Made by a program: the position numbers and the translations under genes
Shown here: positions 34,687 through 45,880 of the stretch, one piece after another
Layout of the letters: each line of letters starts with the position of its first letter
Numbering within the stretch: position 1 is the first letter of the stretch
Source of the DNA: Knufia peltigerae
Lineage: Eukaryota > Ascomycota > Eurotiomycetes > Chaetothyriales > Trichomeriaceae
DNA: 64,000 nt
Assembly: GCA_030247855.1 (NCBI GenBank)
Contig: JAPDRN010000009.1
Coordinates: forward strand, 485,387-549,386
Direction of reading: 5' to 3'
Notes under the pieces: generated by a model
What the model saw: only the letters and a program-made list of their open reading frames with translations
Database searches by the model: none
What the model was told of the DNA's origin: nothing

Positions 34687-36260
34687 ATGGGCCTCCTGGG
34701 ACGGACTCAGTATTTGACATTGCCGCATTCGCCAACTACATGGCTGGCGACAATCTTGGTACTCATTGCCCTTTACTTGGCCTCCAATCGGTACCAAAGA
34801 GGTCTATCCAAGATTCCCGGACCTTGGATTCGCTCTATCTCCACCTTACCTCGAATGTGGGCGATCTATGCAACACACAGTCAAGAGTACGACATTGAAC
34901 TACATGAAAAATATGGGAAGATCGTGAGAGTGGCGCCAAATATCCTTAGTATCTCGGACACGTCAGAGATTAATCAACTCTATGGCATCACCACCAAGTT
35001 CACCAAGTCAGGCTTCTACAGCCTGGCAGAGGTCTACGACACGAGCGGTCGACTATTTCCTGATCCATTCATCTTGAAGGATAAAGAAATGCATTCCAAA
35101 ATGAAGCGCAGTGCAGCCAACGCATACTCATTGAATGCTCTTATACAAATGGAGCCATACGTAGATGAGGTTCTCGCGGCTCTTGTGAAAAAGCTCGACT
35201 CGTTTGCAGCCGACGGAGCCGATTGTGATATTGGAGAAATTTCCAAGGACTACGCTATGGACGCGGTGACATCGATAACTTTTGGCAAGAATTTCAATTA
35301 CGTGGATCGAGGGGATCATTTGAGGTTCTACAAAGGCCTGGATACCATGACGGATTATATGGCTATTGTAAGCACGAACTACCCCTTATTTTCAATAATC
35401 CTGTGCACGTCTGACTGTGCTCTTAGTTTGGCCAGGTCCCATGGGTTCATGCCTATCTGCTGAAGAATCAATGGATTTTTCGGTGGTGGCTCAAGGACGA
35501 CAACAGCGCAACAGAAATTGCAGGTCTTTCAGAAAGAGAGATCGAAAACGGCCGCGAGAGAACGACAAATACAGGCCCTATGACGTTCCTGGAGAGACTG
35601 CTCTTGAACCAGAAAACCAACGCTGCTTCTATATCAGATCACGAAATACTAACTCACGCCCTTGGGAATCTCTCCGCGGGAAGTGATACTACGGCCACCG
35701 CTATACGCGCTCTCCTCTACCACGTATTGAAGGACGAGAGAGTGCACAAGAAGTTAACAAAAGAGATACGAAGCAGTTTGTCCCTACCAATCTCCTTCAC
35801 CGTAGCAAACAGTTTACCTTATCTCGGGGCTTGTATCCGCGAAGCCATGCGAGTCCACCCCTCTGTAGGGCTGCTTCTCGGGCGGACTGTTCCCAAGGGA
35901 GGTGCTACTATCTGCAATCACTATGTCCAAGAGGGCACTGAGGTCGGCATAAATCCTTTCGTTCTGCATCATGACCCCCAGGTATTTCCTGAGCCAAATG
36001 ACTTTCTCCCGGAGCGCTGGTTGTCATCCGAAAGCACAGAAGAACACCTCAAGAAGATGAATCGTTGCTTTTTTGCGTTCGGCCATGGAGCTCACACTTG
36101 TAGTGGGAGGCATATCAGCATATTGGAGATTACGAAGTTTGTCCCTACTTTGCTTCTGCGATACGACTTGGAGCTTGTCGATGGTGGCCGGAGTTATCGA
36201 TATAAGAACCGCTGGTTTACCACCCAGGAGGGCTTGCTCATTAGGCTGACAAGTCGATGA
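34687..36260 (+). CDS. Cytochrome P450 monooxygenase, cluster-associated
   Basis: Two exons, 34687-35367 and 35427-36260, give 504 residues. The N-terminal anchor is TWLATILVLIALYLASNRYQ, then KIPGPWIRS. The I-helix is LSAGSDTTATAIRAL, the ExxR is ACIREAMRVHPS, and the heme loop is FFAFGHGAHTCSGRHISILE. In the loop the conserved Arg two residues before the Cys ligand is His (G-H-G-A-H-T-C-S-G), a tolerated but uncommon change. General similarity is again to pisatin-demethylase-type fungal P450s. Its place next to the homogentisate genes suggests a ring hydroxylation or O-demethylation that prepares substrate for them; the substrate is unknown. The short exon-2 start FGQVPWVHAYLLKNQW fits the F-G region. 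Confidence 0.9.
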
Positions 36261-36865
36261 TAACGATATTGTTGGAGGAACATCGGATTGAGGGTGGGAA
36301 AATCATGTACTACGATGCTTCATCACTACACTAGCATGATGAACGTACAGCCTTCCGACCAACTGTTTGTTAGTTGAAGAGGATCGAAGTATTTACATGG
36401 AAAGGAGGTATCATTTGCGTTCGATGACTTTGATATGTATGGAGTTATGAGAACTCACAAGGTCTCGTAAGCCATGAGATGTGCTTACAAACATGCCCAG
36501 TATGCATATTGGGCATCTATGTCCTTGTTGGTGCATTCTGTGCCTTGTATACCAGGCATAGAGATAATTATTATTGTGTAAGGTGGCTAAGTAGATACAG
36601 TGGAACATGCTCTAAGTTTTTTCTATGCCAATTGTCCCTCCGCTGGTACCCAATAACCAAATAATCCGGGTCAGTGATGCACAACACGTTTAATGGCCTA
36701 CCGTTCGTAGAAGTAGTGTTCTTTCTTGGAACTACGTCTTCACCATTCTTCAGATCATCGTCAAGTATTTTCATTCCCCATATTCGTGTAATATATACAG
36801 CAAAGTAAAAGACCATCGTGTGCTGAGTTTCAAGCCACAACCCTGGAAAGACCCCTTTGTGAACC
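36261..36865. other. Intergenic, RidA promoter
   Basis: 605 bp between the P450 stop and the RidA start. No structure recognised. Confidence 0.45.
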
Positions 36866-37373
36866 ATGACGTCCGTCCTTGAGCAACACGGATTCAAGTT
36901 CGTCAACTACCCAGGTGGTCAGGAGTTTGCGGACACATTTCACTTCTCTCACGCAGTCATCGTCCCACCCAACGTCCGCACTGTCCGCGTCTCGGGACAG
37001 GTGGGCATCCAGGCCGATGGTACCGTGCCTTCTGATATAACCGAAGAGGCCAATCTTGCACTTGACAAGGTCACGGAGGCACTGAACGCCGCCGGCTTGG
37101 GCGAAGATGCGCTCGAGTATGTGTTTGACGTGAGTTCTTGTTTTTCGACTTTGCTATCAGGAGGCCCTCTGCCCAAAAAAAATATTGCTATTGACACCCT
37201 GCTTTCAGGTCACCCTCTACTTTGCCAGAGGCTTGGATCCAGCTCCCTTTGTGGATGTCGTCAAAAAGAGGTTCAAGAACACTCGGCCGGCGACCGTAGG
37301 TCTTGAGGTCGCTAAGCTGGTGCACCCTGATCTCCACTTAGAGATCCGAGCCGTGGCGTTTTATCCTTCATAG
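36866..37373 (+). CDS. RidA/YjgF-family protein (imine/enamine deaminase-like)
   Basis: Two exons, 36866-37129 and 37209-37373, give 142 residues, slightly longer than canonical RidA (about 130). Family features: NYPGGQEFADTFHFSHAVIV at the start, the VRVSGQVGIQADGTVPSDI strand, EEANLALDKVTEALNAAG and the C-terminal FKNTRPATVGLEVAKLVHPD with EIRAVAF. The R-P-A-x-x-x-L-x-V-x-x-L segment corresponds to the substrate-binding Arg region. RidA proteins hydrolyse reactive imines/enamines made by PLP enzymes and amine oxidases. Being next to homogentisate dioxygenase and 6.5 kb from an amine oxidase, it may clear imine products. It has no targeting signal. Confidence 0.85.
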
Positions 37374-37751
37374 ACTGGCTGTTGCAAACTGGTGATGCTC
37401 TCAACATTGATCCAATAACCTCTACCCTAAGTGTGCCGACGCTTTCTAGTGATATGACCCTCATACTGCAATGCATGTAAACGAGCCAGCTGCTACAGGC
37501 AATTCGCATCTCTGCGTTCGAAGGTCGATGCGAAATGGGAACTAAATCACGGTAAAGGCATTCAGGTATTGCCGTCTGCAAAGGACATAAGTTCCTGCAG
37601 GTGAATAATTCATAGAAGTAGGAGGGCCCTCAAATAGTACAAGCCAGCAGACTTTACGTTCACCAATTTCATCCACGTACGAGTGACTACTAAGCTAGGA
37701 ACCTCGCAAGTATAGGGTCAGGATCGACATTGAAGTATTTTGGCGCACCTA
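37374..37751. other. Convergent 3' region RidA/hmgA
   Basis: 378 bp holding two terminators. Nothing else seen. Confidence 0.45.
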
Positions 37752-39166
37752 TTAGCTCTGTCGACGAAGATGTTCTGAAACACTGAAATTAGATTTCAGT
37801 GGTTGCCAGCTGTGCTTCTGATACCCAGCTTGACGTTTCTTGCTCCAGGTGAGACCCCAATCAGTTACTCCCAACATCAGGGAGGTCTCGAACATAAAAG
37901 CCATGCTACCTGCTCCAATCTTCTTGGGTTCCAGCTTATCGTTCGAAGCCTTGTGATGCGTTTCACTATCAGGTCCATGGGATGACATGACATTATGCAG
38001 GCTTGCACCAGCCGGTTGAAAACCACCACCACTTTTGGCATCATATTCACCACAAATTAATCCCATGAACTCAGCCATGGTATTACGGTGATACCACGGA
38101 GGCCGGAATGTGTCCTCTTGAACCAGCCAGCGAGGAGGAAAAATGACAAAGTCTGCTATGGCCACCCCTGGAGTGTTTGAAGGGGCAGTCAGCACGGTGT
38201 AGATGCTGGGATCCGGGTGATCGAAGCTCGTGCTGCCGATGACGTTGAACCGGCCCAGATCGTATTTGAATGGATAGTATAGACCATGCCAGGCGACGAC
38301 GTCAAACGGGCTGTGCTCTTGACGTGTAATGAACAGCTGCTCATTGAACTGGCAAACAATGGACCACTCCGACTCCGTATCTTCCTCATAGGCAGCCACA
38401 GGAATTTGGAAATCGCGCGCGTTTGCCAGGCCATTGGAACCAATGGGACCGAGCTCTGGCAGCTGGAAGTGGCCTTCAAAGAGTTCGAGTGTATAACCAC
38501 GGATAGCCTCCGATTTAAGGTCAACACGATAACGGATGCCTCTTGGGATGCAAAGGAGCTCATTTGGCCGCACGAGCAACCTTCCCAACTCTGTCTGCAC
38601 GTCCATGACTCCATGCTGCAGCACAACCAACAGATCTCCATCGGCGGAATAGAACGCCTGCTTGGAGGGCATGCTATTGCCAGCACTGAACATGCTGATG
38701 GCGATGCCAGTCTTGGTCGCGGGGCTTCCACATCCTGATAAAAGTCGACGTCCAGTCAGGAAATCCGACGACTCTTCAATGTCAAAAGGATCAAAGCGTA
38801 GCTGGTCTGGGATAAATTTATAGCTATTGCTTGTTGCGCCTTGCAAACTCTGGCCTTTCGACGGGACAGAGTAAGATTCGAAATCTGCATGCGAAGCGGA
38901 TGGAATTATTCTGTACAGCCAACTCTGAAGATTTCTGTCTCGTGGTGCCGTGAACGCCGTGCCTGACAGCTTCTCTGCATATAGCCCATAAGGTGGTTTC
39001 TGAGGTGAATTGCTACCAATGGGGAGTGCTCCTTGCACTGCTGTGGTTCTACGACAATGTTAGCAGCTGAATATATTTTGGGAGGAACGTGCCTTTACTC
39101 TTGGTATGAAGCAAACCCTATGTTATACTTGTAAGGGTCTTGGACTGCAAACTGTGTGACCGGCAT
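37752..39166 (-). CDS. hmgA: Homogentisate 1,2-dioxygenase
   Basis: Two exons, 39166-39099 and 39048-37752, give 454 residues, the normal length. The first exon encodes MPVTQFAVQDPYKYNIGFAS and splices to ALPIGSNSPQKPPYGLYAEK, then LSGTAFTAPR, an unmistakable HGD N-terminus. Iron ligands are in place: the first His and Glu in WYHRNTMAEFMGLICGEYDA and the second His in AGASLHNVMSSHGPD. The enzyme opens the ring of homogentisate to maleylacetoacetate with Fe(II) and O2 in the cytosol. It shares a 512-bp divergent promoter with fumarylacetoacetase, as in other fungal tyrosine/phenylacetate clusters. Given the context it may be a pathway-specific second copy rather than the only one in the genome. 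Confidence 0.95.
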
Positions 39167-39678
39167 CTTCAATGTTGGGTAGGAATTGGAAGACTTGATG
39201 ACACAGGCGAATGATGTGCATACTACATTGCTCCATCTCAGATTTTTGAACGATGTGACTACGACAAGTTCGGTTTCCAGGCAGTCAAAGCGGCAACAAC
39301 CATACAACTCACTGCAATGCTCGTTGCGGAAAAATTAGGTGATCATTGAAAGACTATTCTTGGTACTGGACTCCGCAAGGTGGGTGGAGTCACAATGAGA
39401 ACGTTTCATAATTCCTCATCGCGGAATAATATGTCTGTTGATCTTCCCTCCATTGAAGGCTCCAGATCCCCCAAGATATGACTGGATTGGACAAATGGTG
39501 GCGCCGATCCGTGCTTGACCTTGCTCTGGATGCTTCGAGGGCAGCTCGAGCATCTTTACCAAGTGAGTCTAAGAGCGTGATCTGAGCTGATACACCTCAA
39601 AACCCGATCGAACACACGAAGTATCGCTGCAAGTCTTCAAGAACGACAAAATTGGTTTAGCAATATCACACAACGACC
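39167..39678. promoter_or_regulatory. Bidirectional promoter of hmgA and fahA with inverted repeat
   Basis: The 512 bp between two divergent starts contain a perfect 6-bp inverted repeat, GACTCC at 39369-39374 and GGAGTC at 39386-39391, with an 11-bp spacer. The motif CTCCGCAA occurs at 39371-39378 and its partial reverse TTGCGGA at 39324-39330. These are candidate sites for a Zn2Cys6 regulator; function is inferred only from position. Confidence 0.45.
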
Positions 39679-41040
39679 ATGTCAAACACTACGACTTCTT
39701 GGGTGCCCATTCCTCCAGGATCGCATTTCTCAATTGCCAATATCCCTTTTGGGATTATCTCTACAGAAGAACGACCAGCTCCGGTACCAGCTGTGGCGAT
39801 TGGCGAACATGCTCTTGATCTGGCCCAATTTGCCACAGGCAATGGTTTCTCGGGCTTGGACAACATCTCTTCACATCTAAACGTCTTCTCCGAGCCAACA
39901 CTTAATGGTTTTGCGGCCCTAGGCAGACCAGTGCATCGTGAAGTACGTGCCTATCTGCAGGATGTGCTGAGAAGCGATACACAGTTTGGGCGCATCTTGA
40001 AGGACAACGAGGAACTTCGACAGAAAAGTTTGATTCCGCTAAACAAAGTCCAGAATCATGTGCCCATGACGATAGGGGACTACACAGACTTCTTTGCCGG
40101 TGTCAATCATGCCTCTACTATGGGGAGAATCTTGCGAGGTGCTGCCAACCCCTTGCAACCGAACTATCTACATGTACCGGTTGCGTATCACAGTCGCTCG
40201 TCCTCGATCATTATCTCTGGAAGCCAATTTCACCGACCTTCGGGACAAGTCCTGCAGGACCCTACTGCGGAGGTTAAAGAGCCCAAGTTCAGCCCGACAA
40301 ATCGCCTGGACATTGAGCTCGAACTAGGTGTTTTTCTTTGCAGAGAAAACAAGCTAGGGGTACCGGTGCCTGTCAACTCAGCTGAAGAGGCTATCTTTGG
40401 GGCTGTGATTGTCAACGATTGGTCCGCTCGCGATATTCAAGCCTGGGAATATGTTCCTCTTGGACCTTTTATCGCTAAGAACTTCGCCACCACGATCAGC
40501 TCGTGGGTGGTGTTGGCAGATGCGCTTGAACCCTTCCTCACATCAAGCTTACAGCGGGATCGCCAAATGTTGCCCTATCTTCAAGAAAAACGGGTTGAAA
40601 ATGTATGGGATATTCAACTCCGGGTCGATTTGAAGCGTAAGTTACTTTGTCTTCCTATTTCCACGTTTTGATGTAGTGTTGATGAGTATCTAGCTTCGAA
40701 TGGCCCAATTACGACTCTCAGCCGAACCTCTGCCAAGAATGTGGTATGGTCTTTTGCACAGATGTTGGCTCACCACTCTGTGGGAGGATGTAACATGCGT
40801 GTTGGGGATCTCCTTGCGTCTGGAACAATCAGCGGCACAGAGCATGGAACACAGGGTAGTCTAGTAGAACAGAACAAGGGAGGTAAAGAGGTGATCCAGC
40901 TCAACGGAGGTCTCGAGCGGAAATTCCTGGAGGATGGAGATAGTATCACTATTACGGGTTGGTGCGGACATGATCAAAATGCACTCGTAGGCTTCGGCGA
41001 CTGCAGCAGCTTGATCCTCCCTGCTGTCCAAGGAGACTGA
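39679..41040 (+). CDS. fahA: Fumarylacetoacetase
   Basis: Two exons, 39679-40636 and 40694-41040, give 434 residues. The N-terminal SH3-like part starts SWVPIPPGSHFSIANIPFGI. The catalytic domain follows: DYTDFFAGVNHASTMGRILR (with the His and Asp of the active site), LHVPVAYHSRSSSIIISG, RLDIELELGVFLCREN (metal-binding Glu residues), VIVNDWSARDIQAWEYVPLG, and a C-terminal stretch with GDLLASGTISGTE. It hydrolyses fumarylacetoacetate to fumarate and acetoacetate, the last step of homogentisate breakdown. It is divergent from hmgA and convergent with the Dabb gene. All key segments are intact. Confidence 0.95.
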
Positions 41041-41140
41041 GATAGAGCTAATAATAAATTTTAGACGTATCTATGAGGACTTTTTATAATTACTCTAATA
41101 GGAACTGTCTTGAGGTGCTTGAACTGAATTCCAGGTTGCT

Positions 41141-41513
41141 CTATCTCACAACGGCCTCGAAGAAAACCATCAAAGTGCCTTGATGAGCGGTCTTTGCAAA
41201 TGACTTGAGCTTTTTGTGTGCGGCACATTGTGTGTCGTAGTAGGTGAAATCTTCCAGACTTGCAAATTCAGACACCACTGATATCGTGTAGCCTTGGTTG
41301 CGAGCATCATCCACAGCCTTGCCTGCCTTGACTGAGACAATGTATGGCTTGCCATCCTACTAACGCTCAGCACAAGAACCTATGCAGACATCGCCTTGAA
41401 TTTACCTTGAGAGCATCCTGTGGCATTTTACGGTACAGCTCCAGCAGCTGATCCTGATTACTCTCATCGGGAATCTTGAACAGAGTCAAGCGGTAAACCG
41501 GTTTCGCTGCCAT
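41141..41513 (-). CDS. Dabb (stress-responsive A/B barrel) domain protein
   Basis: Two exons, 41513-41406 and 41356-41141, join across a 49-bp intron to a 107-residue protein that is easy to miss because neither exon is a long open frame. The sequence MAAKPVYRLTLFKIPDESNQ, then KPYIVSVKAGKAV and YTISVVSEFASLEDFTYYD, is a single ferredoxin-like dimeric A/B barrel. Family members include small polyketide cyclases, isomerases and proteins of unknown function. It sits between fahA and the aldehyde dehydrogenase, sharing a 438-bp divergent promoter with the latter. It might catalyse an isomerisation or cyclisation step; this is speculation. Confidence 0.75.
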
Positions 41514-41951
41514 TGCTGGTTCGTCGAGAGCAGGAAAATCACTCTGAGTTGGACAGTGTGTGAAAAAAAATACTGGTCTGAAACTATCGATCGTGTTTGA
41601 AAACCAATATATCTAGTAGATTATCGACGCAAACATCTGATTCCGCACTACTCACTACAGCAAACATGCACAGTGCAACGTCTCCGCAATCAGGGGATCG
41701 CAGTGTGGAGTTGTTGGACGGATTAATTTGTTGAGTGCTGCAACTCCAAGGGACCTGAACATGGGGTCAATTTTCCGCTCGATTTGCCAGATGATTCAGG
41801 CCGTTCGACCATACACGAAACTGCTTTGACAGCGTTCGAGAATCCTGTCACAAGTACCTGTAGATGTCTTGGATTATGACTTGATTGCAACAGCGACGAA
41901 AAATTTCCTGACCCCGTATTTCACAGCTATCTTCGTGGTACTGATCGAAGT
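41514..41951. promoter_or_regulatory. Divergent promoter of Dabb and ALDH genes
   Basis: 438 bp between two 5' ends. CTCCGCAA recurs at 41682-41689, the same octamer as in the hmgA/fahA promoter. Nothing else notable was seen. Confidence 0.4.
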
Positions 41952-43662
41952 ATGGCATCGACGTTGGATATTCTCACGAGCAACGGCAAATCGATTACAG
42001 GTAAGTAGCGAATTACCGACCTCGATCTCGGACTTGCCAGGCTGACCAAGCCCATGAAGTACCTTCGGGGCTGTTTATCAATAACGAATTTGTTCCTAGT
42101 GTAACGGACAGCACCATTGATGTCCAGAATCCATGGAACGACGAGAAGATTGGGTCCATCTCTGCTGCAGCCGTCGAAGATGTGAATGCAGCCGTCAAGG
42201 CAGCGAGCACAGCATTCTCATCAGGATGGAGGGAAACTCCAGCCACTGTAAGGAGCAAGCTTTTGCTTGAGTTGGCGACGCTCGTAGAACGCGACGCCGA
42301 AGTCCTTGCCACAATCGAGGCTATAGACGCTGGCGTACTTTACGGGGACTCCAAAAACCTCAACATCCCCCAAGCCATCGACACACTGCGATATTTCGGA
42401 AAATTAGCAGGTGAACCTTCAGGGCAATTGCTTGACATTCCTGGTGGATATGCAAACGTCCTGAGGCAACCGTACGGGGTTTGTGCTGCTATTGTACCAT
42501 GGAATGCTCCTTTGTATGTATCGCATCACCTCTGGACGATTTACTAGTATCATCAGAAACCATCCACTGGCTGGGCTGTATTCTTATACTGATTTTGTGC
42601 AGGATGATTACCATCTGGAAACTTGCCCCAGCTCTAGCGGCAGGAAACACTATAGTTATTAAGACTCCTGAAATCACCCCGCTGTATGGACAGAAGCTAG
42701 CTCAATTGATCAAGGAAGCAGGTTTTCCGCCTGGAGTAGTCAACATTATCTGTGGTCTAGGCCAAGTTGCAGGACAAGCGTTGGCGGAACACATGGAAGT
42801 GCGCAAGATCTCCTTTACCGGCAGTGGTCCGACGGGACGCAGCATTCTTCGTGCGGCGGCGAACACGAATCTGAAAAAGGTCACGTTGGAACTTGGCGGC
42901 AAAGGAGCCTCGCTTGTCTTTGCAGATGCAGACCTAGAGAATGCACTCTTCTGGACGTCAATCGGTTCGACTGCTCACAACGGACAGGTGTGTGCACTAG
43001 GATCGCGCATTTATGTCCAAAGTTCCATCTACGACAAGTTCATCCAAGCTTTCAAGGCCAGAGCCTCCAGTCAAACTACATCTCACGGCGACCCCTTAAA
43101 TGAGAGCACCAACAAAGGACCAGTAGTCAGTGCTGGTCAGCATAAAAAGATCCTTCAGTACATCGACAAAGGTCGAGACGAGGGAGCTTCTCTTCTTTTT
43201 GGCGGCAAAGCCCTGGGCAAAGGAAATTTCGTGGAAAATACAGTCTTTACCGACACTAGGGAGGACATGACCATCGTTAAAGAGGAGATTTTCGGACCTG
43301 TTGCTGTAAGTGAATGTCTTGTTCTCATATTCGATGTGGTGGTGACGGAATCTGACTTGTTCGTGGTATAGGTTATTGCTAAATTCGACACCGAGGAAGA
43401 AGTGATACACAAGGCCAACGATTCCGAGTATGGCCTCAGCGCAGCACTCTTCACATCTGACATAAGCCTCGCACATCGAGTGTCACAGGCCCTCGAGGTT
43501 GGAACGGTTACAGTAAATTGTTGGGGAATGCTGAATGCAAACACCCCTTTCGGTGGCGTGAAACAGAGCGGATTTGGAAGGGATTTGGGCAAGGAAGCCC
43601 TGGAAGAATGGACGACTGTGAAGACTGTGAAGCACTTCTTGCTAGGCTCTTCTAAGCTATGA
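41952..43662 (+). CDS. Aldehyde dehydrogenase with PTS1 (aryl-acetaldehyde type)
   Basis: Four exons, 41952-42000, 42060-42513, 42603-43305 and 43372-43662, give 498 residues. Canonical ALDH elements: CAAIVPWNAPLMITIWKLAP (the IPWNxP helix), NTIVIKTPEITPL, ISFTGSGPTGRSI for NAD binding, VTLELGGKGASLVFADADLE with the general-base Glu, AHNGQVCALGSRIYVQ with the nucleophilic Cys, and EEIFGPVA. The protein ends LGSSKL, a strong SKL peroxisomal signal. It is tail-to-tail with a PTS1-bearing amine oxidase. This supports oxidation of the oxidase's aldehyde, for example (4-hydroxy)phenylacetaldehyde, to the acid inside peroxisomes; the substrate is inferred. Confidence 0.92.
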
Positions 43663-43964
43663 AATCAAGCTCGTTCCTTCTCAATACCTACTCAGAATAG
43701 AGCCTTGTGTGTATTAGTTTCATCCCATAAGTTATGAAAACCAGACGTGGCCCCAGTGCATGATAGGTAGGTTATGGGTATGAAGCTCACGTAGATTGAC
43801 TTTTGGAAGTGTACTTTTTTAGTGTATCGTCTTCTCATGTCTTTCAACGTGATAATATAAGAACTCCACAGCTACTAAAAGTATCGGACTTTGCGACAGT
43901 AGCCACCTGGAGGTGTATCTGAGAGACGAGACAATGTTCACTCTAAGCAAATCTATCTCGTGAT
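43663..43964. other. Convergent 3' region ALDH/amine oxidase
   Basis: 302 bp between two stop codons. Nothing else seen. Confidence 0.45.
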
Positions 43965-45495
43965 TCAGAGGCGACTCGATTTCGGCACAGATTGTAGGGC
44001 GTCAACCACTTTTGAGGCAGATTCGATGCCTTGCTGGGCAGCTCCGTCGATCCAGCCTCGCCAACCGTTAGACCAGTCGGCATTGGCAAGAATCACATTG
44101 CCCTCCGGTTGCTGCATTGCCTTGAGGTAACGGGAAACCCAGTCCGGTGGCAGATAGCACCAAGTGCCCTTTGAAAATTCATCGTTGAACCAATCATGAT
44201 ACACCTGAAAGAATGGTTTAGTAGTTGCAGAGAATCAAAAAGGAATATGGGATGCTCACAATTCTTTTGATATCTCTCTTAAAAGGGAGAAGATGGTTGA
44301 GAGCGTCTTTGATGCCTTCTATGTTGTTTTTAAGCTTCATGCCCTGTTTCGAATCTGCAGAAGGGCCAAAAGTGACGACGTGGGTGTCGTTTGCTGGAGT
44401 GGTGTTGTCGGCGAGTGCAGAAATGAGTCCTTTCCCCGGTGAGCCCAGTGACGACCATGACTTCATGTCTGGACCGGCAAGATCGAAGTGGATTTTGTTG
44501 CATTTCTGGGTCGATCCTTGCGAAATGGCAGCTCGTTTGAGAGGTGAGAGTGGCGGTGAGAAAGTGATGTCGCCCAGCACGTTCAGGGGAATGGTACAGA
44601 TCAGCTTCTTGGACATGAATGTTTGACCAGATCGCGTCGTTACTGTCACGTAGGAACCATCCTCGATCTTGGCGACTGGTGTTGAAAATGAGTATTTTAG
44701 GCCACTTCTGACAGCATGGTCGAAGATCTTGCGTGCAATTGTGCTTTGGCCACTCTTCGGCCTTGTGCTCAGAGCGATATCATTCAAGCCGGTGGGAGTA
44801 AACCCACCCAAAGCATACCATCTCAAGGCGTCGGTCAAACCCATTCGATCCAGCGGACCTCCGCCCATCTGCAATAGTACCCCTTCAAGGAAGCCAATCT
44901 CTTGTTGAGTAAGTTGATCTCTGATTTGGTTGATCCTGTCTTGACACGAAAGATGGTCGTACTTGGTTGTGAGCTCGGCCGAAAGAGGATAGGTCATGGC
45001 ATCTCTCAAGAGAACGCCGTCCACGTTGCAAAAGGTGGCCCATGTTTTAGTGAACATTTCGTTTTCTCGTTCGTGTGACATATTCGATTGCTGGCCGTAC
45101 GACGTCAAAGTGAAGAAGTCTTGCTCTCCTCCAGGAGTTTGAGACACGATCCAGTCGTCTTGGAGGCCGTACCGGGACATTTCGTGGTATATATGCGGCA
45201 TATGCCAGTGAATCCAGGTTCCTCCCATCTCGTAGTTGAAGCCATTGATGGTGCTGTGCCACGTCCGGCCCCCAATGCGATCACGGCCTTCCAGCAGCAG
45301 AACCTTCTTTTGCTGGATGGCCAGCTCCCTAGACGCGACAAGTCCAGCATAGCCAGCGCCGATTACTATTACATCGAGCAGTTCCTCAGCACCTGGTACA
45401 TGGAACTGCTGAGGCTCGATAACACTGAGACTGGGAAGCCCCTGAACAACGCCGGTCCTGGGGGTCCAGTGGACGCCTTCGCGAGATGTTTGCAT
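43965..45495 (-). CDS. Flavin-containing amine oxidase with PTS1
   Basis: Two exons, 45495-44260 and 44204-43965, give 491 residues. The FAD motif is DVIVIGAGYAGLVASREL, then VLLLEGRDRIGGRTW and NYEMGGTWIHWHMPHIY, characteristic of MAO-N type enzymes. The C-terminal flavin segment is ILANADWSNGWRGWIDGAAQ. The end is PKSSRL, an SRL PTS1. Fungal MAO-N enzymes oxidise primary amines to aldehyde, ammonia and H2O2 in peroxisomes. ATG 45495 (MQTSREGVHWTPRTG) was taken; the frame opens earlier only with non-ATG codons. Next to the aldehyde dehydrogenase and homogentisate genes, an aryl-ethylamine such as tyramine or phenethylamine is the likely substrate. Confidence 0.92.
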
Positions 45496-45880
45496 AGTTA
45501 TCAATGTTGTCGTTGTTGTTTCCACTTGATCCAGTCTCCTGTGATCTATTTCTACTTATTATTTGTATCGCAATTCTGCGGGTGAAGAGACGAGATCCTG
45601 CCCAGGTAGTAACATTGATCCCCATGGTCCCACTGAAATATTTGCCAGTCAATCAGCATTTAATCCGGGCCGCCCCACCAACAAACATTATTGGGTGGGC
45701 TGACATCCAGTGTGATCGATATTTTCCCCAGCCGTAGTGCAATTCTTCAGGTCTCCCCAATATCAGCGTGCACGATGATGAGCCCGGCCCTGTAGGTTTT
45801 ATTAACAGGTCGTAGGGTACGGGTTTTCAACAGTCGAACAACATCTTGACACATTCCATCTCTGCATCTACTACGAAATC
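45496..45880. promoter_or_regulatory. Divergent promoter of amine oxidase and FAD monooxygenase
   Basis: 385 bp between two 5' ends. A near-palindromic pair, GCCCCACCAA and TTGGGTGGGC with an 11-bp loop, lies near 45671-45702. It could be an operator or chance. Confidence 0.4.

Noticed and set aside
34687..36260. Assigning this P450 as the known phenylacetate hydroxylases (CYP504 family)
   Set aside because: The motifs resemble the pisatin-demethylase type instead; the role in ring hydroxylation is only contextual.
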